From Clostridiales bacterium (GTDB lineage Bacteria > Bacillota > Clostridia > Oscillospirales > Butyricicoccaceae), in NCBI GenBank assembly GCA_026419635.1, contig JANZZB010000065.1, forward strand, positions 1 through 8,031: 8,031 bases of DNA, given 5' to 3'. Within the stretch, counting starts at the first letter, position 1, and each line of letters begins with the position of its first letter. The translations under genes were made by a program, and so were the position numbers. Under the pieces are notes generated by a model. It saw only the letters and a list, made by a program, of their open reading frames with translations, was not told the origin of the DNA and searched no databases. Below are positions 1 to 6,197 of the stretch, piece after piece.

Positions 1-19
1 AGATGTGTATAAGAGACAG
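1..19. other. Nextera/Tn5 mosaic-end sequencing adapter (artefact)
   Basis: The first 19 bases, AGATGTGTATAAGAGACAG, are an exact match to the Tn5 mosaic end used in Nextera tagmentation libraries. This is residual library adapter at a contig end and not genomic sequence. Read on the minus strand it adds the spurious residues CLLYTS to the end of the LTA synthase-like protein, a tail known from untrimmed database entries. Genuine sequence begins at about base 20. Confidence 0.97.
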
Positions 20-1857
20 GAGTATTGTTGTCCAAGTAACCGGTCATAAGAAAGCAAAAGAAGCTTATCTTCGTAAGAAGTACGAAGAGATTCATCTTTA
101 TCTCCGACGGTAATCTTCATCGATACAATGGGTACATGTCTCATGGCGTCGTCCAAAAATGAGGTAAACTTGGTTTTTGGCAAATCAAGATAATTGATCA
201 AAACGTCCATAAGATAAAAAGCGGAAATGCGCTTATGATCCGCGCTGCATTTTGGATTATTCAGCTTAGAAGTGTAATTTGTATAAATCGCAAACGGAGT
301 TGAAATATTGTCAAGATTGTCGTACGTTTTTGAAGACTCAATTCCGTTTAACTTTTCATATCCTTCGAGAAGCGGATGATGATCACCGTAAAAAACGACT
401 ACGGTTGGACGTTTTCTTTGGTCTACATAGTCAAGAAATTCACCCAAGGCCTTGTCTGTGTCCGCAATTCCGTTTGCATAAGCATTCATCGCGTCCAAAT
501 CATCTGTCGATATGTTGCAGTTTTTTTCGGGCTTAATGATATTACGATCCGAATCCGAGAGCGTTGCATAAGGAGAATGATTTTGCATCGAAGTTGCGAA
601 AATCAGCTGGGGCGCATCAGTTTGATGATCATTTAACGTCTTTTTAATTTGATGAAAAAAAGTACTGTCGCTGATATGCATATCTCTGGGATAATTTTCA
701 ATAGGCACCGTTAAATTATCCTGAAAAATAAGATTATCAAAACCGAAAGAGGTAAACGCATCTTTTCGATTATAAAATGAGCCTAAAAAAGGATGTATAA
801 AAGTAGAACTATAGCCCAAATTTTTAAAATAAGTCTGAAATGTCCATATACTGGAATTTTTGTCAAGTTCGCGGTAAGGTGCTTTTGAGTTGGATATTCC
901 TTTATTTGGAGTACCGCTCAGAACTTCGTATTCCGTGGCAGCAGTTCCTCCTCCAAAAGCGGGAACAACGATTTCGCCGCCTGTACCAACTGTTTGCATA
1001 CGCCGAAAATTTTTATAGATGTCTTCGGTTAAACTAATATTATATACACTGTTAAGGTCGAAATAACTTTCACTTAAAACAACAATGACATCGGGGCGGA
1101 TGGCATTCGTTTCAGTTGCACGGTAATTTGATAAAATCCCGGATACGTTTTCTTCGTTATAAGGCAGCTTGGTATTAGGAGGCTTTGTCGTTGAATACAT
1201 AGAACCGATCAAACAATCAATAGAACTTACAGATATTTCTTTTTGGCTATAGGAGGAAACATCCTCGTAAGCCATGATCTGAGGCAGAAAAACCTGCTTT
1301 GCTATTCCTTTAATGGAAAAAGTGATTCCGACGATAAAAATGACTGTTACATAGCCAAAACGCCCGATACGGTAAATACAGGGATAAGATACCTTATAAT
1401 AAAATAGTAGAAAGATATATGAAACTAACAAAATAGCGGAAACAACATAAAAAATCTGAAAGTGTATTCCGCCTCCGCCTTTTTTTGCAAAACTCCAAAT
1501 TTTTCCCATATCAGGAGCCATCAATAAATCATCTATGGTAATTCTGGTTCCTAGTTTTTGGTACTTTGCAATATCGGCCATAGCTAAAAAATAGCATGAG
1601 ATGCCGAGAATCGCCGCAGAAATCCACGGCTTTTTAAGAAGGGCTGATAAAATGCTGTAAATAGCCCCGACCAAAAAGACGGAAATGAAAAACATAAATA
1701 ATTGGGAAAAGGCAATCTTAAAATTTCCTTCAAAATTTCCAGCAATCTTTTCTGGATTCTGGTAAAGAAGCATGGTGATCAAAACAGGAAATAAACTATA
1801 GAGTATTGTGTTAGAAAGATTGCCGAGCTGTTTTCGGGTTTGTCTTAGATACCGCAT
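1..1857 (-). CDS. LTA synthase family protein (LtaS-like, membrane sulfatase/alkaline-phosphatase fold), 3' end missing
   Basis: Polyglycerolphosphate lipoteichoic acid synthase-like enzyme. Known members polymerise glycerol phosphate from phosphatidylglycerol on the outer membrane face using Mn2+ and a catalytic threonine. The frame is open from ATG 1857 to base 1, giving 619 codons; residues from about 613 on are adapter, so about 612 are real. Five hydrophobic segments lie at about 13-32, 51-74, 77-95, 132-154 and 167-187, followed by the extracellular catalytic domain. Visible motifs, compared with Staphylococcus aureus LtaS: LSES with Glu263 (metal), GGGTAATEYE with Thr305 as likely nucleophile, H355-x6-Y362-N-R364 (LtaS H347/W354/R356, identical spacing), NHSPY with His427, and YGDHH with Asp492/His493. 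The Trp-to-Tyr change at 362 is a substrate-pocket difference. The start is supported by GGAGGA 5 nt upstream (1868-1863). The length is close to LtaS (about 650 aa), so only a short C-terminal tail should be missing. The family call is firm. True LTA synthesis, rather than a related glycerol-phosphate transferase, is inferred. Confidence 0.92.
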   Translation of the reverse strand, partial: MRYLRQTRKQLGNLSNTILYSLFPVLITMLLYQNPEKIAGNFEGNFKIAFSQLFMFFISVFLVGAIYSILSALLKKPWISAAILGISCYFLAMADIAKYQKLGTRITIDDLLMAPDMGKIWSFAKKGGGGIHFQIFYVVSAILLVSYIFLLFYYKVSYPCIYRIGRFGYVTVIFIVGITFSIKGIAKQVFLPQIMAYEDVSSYSQKEISVSSIDCLIGSMYSTTKPPNTKLPYNEENVSGILSNYRATETNAIRPDVIVVLSESYFDLNSVYNISLTEDIYKNFRRMQTVGTGGEIVVPAFGGGTAATEYEVLSGTPNKGISNSKAPYRELDKNSSIWTFQTYFKNLGYSSTFIHPFLGSFYNRKDAFTSFGFDNLIFQDNLTVPIENYPRDMHISDSTFFHQIKKTLNDHQTDAPQLIFATSMQNHSPYATLSDSDRNIIKPEKNCNISTDDLDAMNAYANGIADTDKALGEFLDYVDQRKRPTVVVFYGDHHPLLEGYEKLNGIESSKTYDNLDNISTPFAIYTNYTSKLNNPKCSADHKRISAFYLMDVLINYLDLPKTKFTSFLDDAMRHVPIVSMKITVGDKDESLRTSYEDKLLLLSYDRLLGQQYSCLLYTS

Positions 1858-1883
1858 AGAATTCCTCCGTTGCCGCACAAACC

Positions 1884-1904
1884 TGTTTTTTACACATAAA
1901 AACA
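1884..1904. repeat. 7-bp perfect inverted repeat (TGTTTTT-N7-AAAAACA), possible operator or leader hairpin
   Basis: TGTTTTT at 1884-1890 is mirrored by AAAAACA at 1898-1904 around a 7-nt spacer. It lies 27-47 nt upstream of the LtaS-like start codon, inside its presumed 5' leader. It could be a protein-binding dyad or a weak A/T-rich RNA hairpin. AT-rich palindromes of this size can also arise by chance, so a function is only a possibility. Confidence 0.35.
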
Positions 1905-1969
1905 CTGCATTGACGAAAAAAACGGAAAAAAGTTTATATTTTTGCGATTACAGTTTGACATATTAATTA

Positions 1970-1978
1970 AGTATAGCA
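1970..1978 (-). promoter_or_regulatory. Extended -10 promoter candidate for the LtaS-like gene (TGCTATACT)
   Basis: On the minus strand TGCTATACT reads as an extended -10 element: TGn followed by TATACT, five of six matches to TATAAT. The place for a -35 element 17 nt upstream reads TATCTT, which is poor and acceptable only for an extended -10 promoter. Transcription would start near 1963 and leave a leader of about 105 nt that contains the 1884-1904 dyad. The bases overlap the sigma-F-like -35 element of spoIIR. Confidence 0.4.
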
Positions 1979-2001
1979 CAATTGATTAAAAAAAGATACT
2001 C
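1971..2001 (+). promoter_or_regulatory. Sigma-F-like promoter candidate for spoIIR
   Basis: GTATA at 1971-1975 fits the sigma-F -35 consensus GYWTA exactly. After exactly 16 nt, AAAGATACTC at 1992-2001 matches the R-A-n-A-n-T core of the GGNRANANTW -10 consensus but lacks the leading GG and the final W. The predicted start near 2008 gives a leader of under 40 nt ending in a strong ribosome binding site. In Bacillus subtilis spoIIR is transcribed by sigma-F in the forespore, which makes this assignment plausible. A competing reading is a sigma-A promoter with TTGACA at 1955-1960 and CACAAT at 1977-1982 (16-nt spacer). Confidence 0.45.
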
Positions 2002-2033
2002 CTGTCAATAATGAAAAAACAATCATAAATATC

Positions 2034-2040
2034 GGAGGAG
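2034..2040 (+). promoter_or_regulatory. spoIIR ribosome binding site (GGAGGAG)
   Basis: GGAGGAG lies 5 nt before ATG 2046. An overlapping ATG at 2042, one nucleotide after the motif, is out of frame with the SpoIIR protein and too close, so this site settles the start at 2046. Confidence 0.85.
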
Positions 2041-2045
2041 TATGA

Positions 2046-2660
2046 ATGCAATTAAGAACCCTGGAAAAGGCACTTATTATCGGCGTGCTGACAGCGGTAG
2101 CCCTGTGTGGATTTTCTGTATCGGCTCAGAACAGTGTTTCCGGAAAATTGATTCGGCTGCATGTTAAGGCCAATTCGGATTCGGAATACGATCAGGCACT
2201 GAAATTAAAGGTTCGTGATGCTGTTTTATCAGAAATAGAAGATAAAATAAAAGATAAAGATCTTCCGTCCGCTCGCGAAGAACTGAAAAAGATGCTGCCT
2301 GAGATAGAAAAAACAGCTGAGGAAGTAATCAAAAAAAACAACGCGGACTATCCTGTCAAAGCTACCCTGGCCATACAATATTTCCCGACTAGAAAATACG
2401 AGAGCTTTTCTCTTCCGGCTGGAAACTATGAGTCGCTTTACATAAAGATCGGAAGCGCAGCTGGGCGCAACTGGTGGTGCGTTGTATTTCCGCCTCTTTG
2501 CATGGCGGCATCCGAAGGGGTAGAAGTGGAAAATGCGGCAGAAGCCGCAGGATTTACAAAGAATGATGTGAACTATATTACCGAGGACGGTTCCGGTTAT
2601 AAAGTAAAATTTAAGGTTGCTGAAATTTACGGGGAACTAAAGCATAAAATATTCAATTGA
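2046..2660 (+). CDS. spoIIR: Stage II sporulation protein R (SpoIIR)
   Basis: Secreted sporulation signalling protein of 204 aa. In Bacillus subtilis it is made in the forespore under sigma-F, exported into the intermembrane space, and activates the SpoIIGA protease so that pro-sigma-E is cleaved in the mother cell. The sequence shows an N-terminal signal/anchor (hydrophobic about 9-27, SVSAQ around a possible cleavage site after Ala27). The family core IRLHVKANSDS lies at 36-46, followed by DQALKLKVRDAV (49-60). A charged, coiled-coil-prone stretch spans about 61-98. The other family signatures are YFPTRKY (112-118), LPAGNYESL (123-131) and NWWCVVFPPLC (142-152), with Cys145 and Cys152 conserved in the family. 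Length matches known homologues. It appears monocistronic: a sigma-F-like promoter lies upstream and a strong terminator 75 nt downstream. Confidence 0.97.
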   Translation: MQLRTLEKALIIGVLTAVALCGFSVSAQNSVSGKLIRLHVKANSDSEYDQALKLKVRDAVLSEIEDKIKDKDLPSAREELKKMLPEIEKTAEEVIKKNNADYPVKATLAIQYFPTRKYESFSLPAGNYESLYIKIGSAAGRNWWCVVFPPLCMAASEGVEVENAAEAAGFTKNDVNYITEDGSGYKVKFKVAEIYGELKHKIFN

Positions 2661-2681
2661 AATATAAAGATATACAAAGTA

Positions 2682-2733
2682 TCGAGGGGGAATTGGATTC
2701 CCTCTCGAAGTCTATCGACTTTATCGACAGACT
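2682..2733 (+). other. Two tandem hairpins preceding the spoIIR terminator
   Basis: Hairpin 1 (2682-2708) has a 12-bp stem with one G-U pair and a 3-nt TGG loop; its arms begin TCGAGGGGGAAT and ATTCCCTCTCGA. Hairpin 2 (2709-2733) has nine pairs and one A/C mismatch around the loop CTTTA; its arms carry GTCTATCGA and TCGACAGAC. They abut each other and sit 1 nt before the terminator stem. Neither has a T-tract of its own, so they are not stand-alone terminators. TCGA occurs four times at stem ends (2682, 2705, 2715, 2724). Possible roles are 3'-end mRNA protection, a small dispersed palindromic repeat, or part of a structured RNA. Confidence 0.6.
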
Positions 2734-2734
2734 C

Positions 2735-2762
2735 TGGCGGGCCTTTTGGCCCGCCATTTTTT
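2735..2762 (+). terminator. Rho-independent terminator of spoIIR
   Basis: A 9-bp perfect GC-rich stem, TGGCGGGCC (2735-2743) with GGCCCGCCA (2748-2756), closes a TTTT loop and is followed directly by six T (2757-2762). This is a classical intrinsic terminator. It ends 42 nt before the addB start and separates spoIIR from the addBA operon. Confidence 0.93.
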
Positions 2763-2763
2763 A

Positions 2764-2772
2764 TGTTATACT
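2764..2772 (+). promoter_or_regulatory. Extended -10 promoter candidate for addBA (TGTTATACT)
   Basis: TGTTATACT contains TGn followed by TATACT, directly after the terminator T-tract and about 33 nt before the addB start codon. No good -35 can be seen; the expected position falls in the terminator stem-loop. Because the terminator should stop spoIIR transcription, addBA needs a promoter of its own and this is the best candidate in the short gap. Confidence 0.35.
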
Positions 2773-2788
2773 ATATTATTAAAATAAA

Positions 2789-2793
2789 AGGAG
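2789..2793 (+). promoter_or_regulatory. addB ribosome binding site (AGGAG)
   Basis: AGGAG within AAAAGGAG lies 11 nt before ATG 2805 and 14 nt before ATG 2808. It rules out the far-upstream in-frame ATG 2763, which touches the terminator T-tract and would put this motif inside the coding region. The spacing is slightly long but favours 2805 over 2808. Confidence 0.7.
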
Positions 2794-2804
2794 AATTCCG
2801 GCGT

Positions 2805-5800
2805 ATGATGAAAATTATTACAGGCCGAGCGAAAAGCGGCAAGAGTTCAAGCATGTTTTCGTCGGTGATTGATCATGCGAAAATAAGACGCCAGATCATT
2901 ATTGTGCCGGAAACGTCCTCCCATGTAACGGAACGCGAGCTTGTCAAACGGGGCGGTGACGGAATCTGTCTCACAGCTGAGGTATTTACTTTTCGAAGCC
3001 TTTCAAGGCGTATTTTTTCCGAAGTCGGGGGTCTTTGCGAAAATTATCTGGAAGACGCGGGGCGGCTTCTTACCATGCGTCTCGCGGTATCCCGAATGGA
3101 AGGCTCGCTTGAATCCTACAGAAAAACGGCAAGACAGCCGGAATTTCTAAGCGGTTTGATTGAGTTTACAGATGAGATGAAAAGTCAGGGCATTTTACCG
3201 GAGGATCTCGCCGATATTTTGAGGCAATCGGAAGGAATACTTTCAAAGCGGCTTTTTGATCTGACGAAGATTTACACCGCATACTGTGCTTTGACAAACG
3301 GTGATACGATGGACCCGCGCGACCGGATGACAAAGCTCTGTGACGCAGTGAAAGTAAGTCGTTTTTTTGACGGCTGCGACATCTATATAGATTCCTTTTC
3401 CGGCTTTACACAGCAGGAGTTTTGGATTTTAGGCGAAATGATGAAAAAGGCCGAATCGGTCACCATTTTCTTAACCTGCTCTGAGCTTCCAAAAGAGGAT
3501 GACACAGATGTGTTTCAAAAGCCCAGGAAAACGGCGCAAAAACTGATGCGAATAGCGAAAAACAGTGGAATCTCCGTAGAAGTTACGCACTTTTTTGGGT
3601 GTGATTTTGCCAAAACCGCATTCTCGTACTTAGAACACAATTTATTCGGATACATGACGGCTGCATTTGATAAGGAATGCGGCGAAATTCAATGCATACA
3701 GGCAGCAGACCCGTTTGAGGAGTGCGAGCGGATAGCCGCGGAAATCATCCGCTTAACTCGCGAAGAGGGACTTCGATACCGGGATATTGCCGTTTTATCT
3801 AGAAGCTTCGACAACTATTCAGGTCTGCTGGAAATCGTTTTTGAACGATACGGAATACCGGCGTTTTTCAGCAGGAAAAGGGATATTTTATCCAAACCGG
3901 TTATATCACTTTTGCTCTCGGCGATAGATACAATACAGACGGATTTCTCTTATGAAATGCTGTTTCGATATTTGAAAACAGGTCTTTCCGGCTTGTTAAC
4001 AGACGAGATTGATACGCTGGAAAATTACGTTTATTTATGGAATATTGAAGGAAAAATGTGGCTTGATGACGCAGATTGGAACTTAAATCCGGACGGATAT
4101 GCGCCAAATACGGAGGATTCTGACAGAAGGCTTTTGGAGTTAAACCGTATAAAAGAGGAAGTGCGCGCGCCGTTTATTACCTTAAAGGAAGCCCTCGAAA
4201 ATACGAAAACGGGCGGAGAATATGCAAAACTTCTATACGAATTTATAGAGGATATCGGGCTTTTTAGCGCAATTTGTTCTGCTGGGGAACGTCTTTTGTC
4301 CGAGGGAGATAGACAGCTTGCGGATGAATATAAGCAGCTCTTTGAAATCCTTGTTGATGCACTTTCACAGTTTTATTCCGTTCTAAGAAACGAGCCTATG
4401 GAAACAGGAGAATTTCGCGAACTGTTTTCGCTTCTTCTTACCGGTTATGATGTCGGGACGATACCGGTTTTTCTGGATGCGGTGACACTGGGTGACGTTC
4501 CCGTTTGCGACGCACAGCATTTTAATACGGTATTTATCATGGGCGCGTGCGACGGAATGCTCCCACCTCCGCAAGGAGGTTCAGGCCTGCTTTCAGACAG
4601 CGATCGCGAGGAATTAATCGCACTTGGCCTTGATCTTGCGGTCGACCCCGAAATGCGCACATTCGAGGTAGATTTTCAAATTTATAAGATGTTTGTAAAC
4701 CCGCTGTCAAAATTACGGATCAGTTATCCGCTATACATGGGCGGGGAGGCAAAACAGCGCCCCGCATACATCGTAACAAGGTTACAAAAGTTGTTCCCTA
4801 AAATGATGTCATGGGGAACAATGCAAGATATTGGTTTTTGCAGACTATCGGCTGAAATACCTCGCTTCGATCTTGCTCTTTCAGGAAAAGGGACAGGCAA
4901 TTCTTTAAGTTTCATTGCATGGCGGAATTTTGAGGGCAGGCCGGAATGCATCCGGCGCATTGCGCTTGCAGAGATTGCCTCTAATCAGACGCGCGGTCCG
5001 ATCCGGGAAAAAGACCGAATCCGGCAGCTTTACGGAGAAGAGGTACGCATGACAGCGTCAAAAACTGAAAAGTTTGAAAGCTGCCGGTTCTCCTTCTTTA
5101 TGCAATATGGGCTTCACGCAAAAGCGCGAAAGCAGGCGTCCTTTGACGCGCCTGCAATCGGAACGTTTTTTCACTATATATTAGAACACACGATCAGGGA
5201 ATTAAAAGTATCGGACGGAGGTATCCGGTCAGCAAAGGATGAAGAGATTAACGATCTGATTAAACGTTTTACAAAAGATTATGTGGACAAAGCTCTGTTC
5301 GGACTATCCGGCAAATCGAAACGTTTTATTTATTTGTTTGAACGCTTAGAAAAAAGCACGGTGATCATTGTAAAAAACGTAGTCGAAGAACTCAAAAATT
5401 CGTTGTTTTCGCCGTTCGATTTTGAGCTTACATTCTCTTACGGAGGAGACTTGCCTCCTGTTAAAACGCCATTTGAAAACGGCGCTCTAAGCTTAAACGG
5501 AAAGGTTGACCGCGTAGATGGTTATGTGAACGACGATACGCTTTATTTACGTGTAGTAGACTATAAAACTGGAAAAAAGAGTTTTTCATTGTCCGATGTG
5601 ATTGACGGCCTTGATATGCAGATGCTTCTGTATCTTTTTACAATCGAGGAGCAGGGACTTGCGCGATACCGCGGAATGATCGGTGATCAGATCAAAAGGA
5701 TCTTGCCAGCCGGAATATTATATATACCGGCGTATGAGCCGCATCTTCGAAGTAATATCATACTGTCAAAAGAGGAAATCGAATTGAAAGCGGCGCGCGA

Positions 5801-6197
5801 ACTGAAGAGAAGCGGACTTATCCTTGACGAGATGCCGATTATTGATGCGATGGAACAGAATATAACGTGCGACGGGCGGTTTCTTCCGGTTAAATTAAAC
5901 GCCGACCGGAAAATAGCGGCGTTATCCTCTGTCGCATCTAATGAACAATTTCATAAATTAAAAAAACATATCCATAAAACACTTCGGGAGATGGGCGAAT
6001 TAATCTCATCCGGAAACACCGAGGCAAACCCGTATTCCCGTGGTCCAAACGAATGTGTCTGTGACTTCTGTGACTACCGGAGTGCATGTCTGTTTGATGA
6101 GAGCGGACCGTGCGACAAAATGCGCGTAATTAAGCACCGAAGCAGGGAGGAAGTATGGGCGGCGCTGGAGGAAAGGGGAACGGCTGATGGGTGTTAA
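2805..6197 (+). CDS. addB: ATP-dependent helicase/nuclease subunit AddB
   Basis: AddB is the partner of AddA in the AddAB complex that unwinds and trims double-strand DNA ends up to a Chi site so that RecA can load. From ATG 2805 the protein has 1130 aa, close to the usual 1150-1170. The N-terminus has a Walker A-type loop GRAKSGKSS (7-15), followed by the degenerate helicase-like region that reads Chi in known AddB. The C-terminal RecB-type nuclease domain shows His790 (FFHYILEH), Asp902 (GKVDRVD), Asp919-Tyr-Lys921 (DYKTG) and Gln939/Tyr943 (QMLLY). The 4Fe-4S cluster ligands typical of AddB are present: Cys760 (ESCRFSFF) and the C-terminal C1086-x2-C1089-x5-C1095. All nuclease and cluster residues are intact, so this subunit looks functional. 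It is first in the operon and its last 11 nt overlap addA, which suggests coupled translation. Confidence 0.97.
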   Translation: MMKIITGRAKSGKSSSMFSSVIDHAKIRRQIIIVPETSSHVTERELVKRGGDGICLTAEVFTFRSLSRRIFSEVGGLCENYLEDAGRLLTMRLAVSRMEGSLESYRKTARQPEFLSGLIEFTDEMKSQGILPEDLADILRQSEGILSKRLFDLTKIYTAYCALTNGDTMDPRDRMTKLCDAVKVSRFFDGCDIYIDSFSGFTQQEFWILGEMMKKAESVTIFLTCSELPKEDDTDVFQKPRKTAQKLMRIAKNSGISVEVTHFFGCDFAKTAFSYLEHNLFGYMTAAFDKECGEIQCIQAADPFEECERIAAEIIRLTREEGLRYRDIAVLSRSFDNYSGLLEIVFERYGIPAFFSRKRDILSKPVISLLLSAIDTIQTDFSYEMLFRYLKTGLSGLLTDEIDTLENYVYLWNIEGKMWLDDADWNLNPDGYAPNTEDSDRRLLELNRIKEEVRAPFITLKEALENTKTGGEYAKLLYEFIEDIGLFSAICSAGERLLSEGDRQLADEYKQLFEILVDALSQFYSVLRNEPMETGEFRELFSLLLTGYDVGTIPVFLDAVTLGDVPVCDAQHFNTVFIMGACDGMLPPPQGGSGLLSDSDREELIALGLDLAVDPEMRTFEVDFQIYKMFVNPLSKLRISYPLYMGGEAKQRPAYIVTRLQKLFPKMMSWGTMQDIGFCRLSAEIPRFDLALSGKGTGNSLSFIAWRNFEGRPECIRRIALAEIASNQTRGPIREKDRIRQLYGEEVRMTASKTEKFESCRFSFFMQYGLHAKARKQASFDAPAIGTFFHYILEHTIRELKVSDGGIRSAKDEEINDLIKRFTKDYVDKALFGLSGKSKRFIYLFERLEKSTVIIVKNVVEELKNSLFSPFDFELTFSYGGDLPPVKTPFENGALSLNGKVDRVDGYVNDDTLYLRVVDYKTGKKSFSLSDVIDGLDMQMLLYLFTIEEQGLARYRGMIGDQIKRILPAGILYIPAYEPHLRSNIILSKEEIELKAARELKRSGLILDEMPIIDAMEQNITCDGRFLPVKLNADRKIAALSSVASNEQFHKLKKHIHKTLREMGELISSGNTEANPYSRGPNECVCDFCDYRSACLFDESGPCDKMRVIKHRSREEVWAALEERGTADGC

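Larger units (their letters stand above)
1858..2045. other. Divergent intergenic region between the ltaS-like gene and spoIIR
   Basis: This is an AT-rich 188-bp spacer between divergently transcribed genes. It contains a 7-bp inverted repeat, promoter-like motifs in both directions and the ribosome binding site of each gene, each listed separately. No coding ORF is supported. A five-codon ATG...TAA at 2011-2028 lacks a ribosome binding site. Confidence 0.8.

Noticed and set aside
279..1037. Plus-strand open frames at 279-536, 376-636 and 840-1037
   Set aside because: They lie antisense to the LtaS-like gene, whose minus-strand frame carries all the family motifs. They lack ribosome binding sites and have low-complexity, unrecognisable products.
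2011..2028. Tiny ORF ATG AAA AAA CAA TCA TAA in the spoIIR leader, as a possible leader peptide
   Set aside because: No ribosome binding site precedes it, and five codons beginning with AAA AAA are expected by chance in AT-rich DNA.
2042..2044. Alternative ATG just before the spoIIR start
   Set aside because: It is out of frame with the SpoIIR sequence and only 1 nt from the GGAGGAG motif.
2763..2804. Upstream in-frame start of addB at ATG 2763
   Set aside because: It directly touches the terminator T-tract, lacks a ribosome binding site, and adds a 14-residue AT-encoded extension. AddB family proteins begin just before the Walker A loop, as with ATG 2805.
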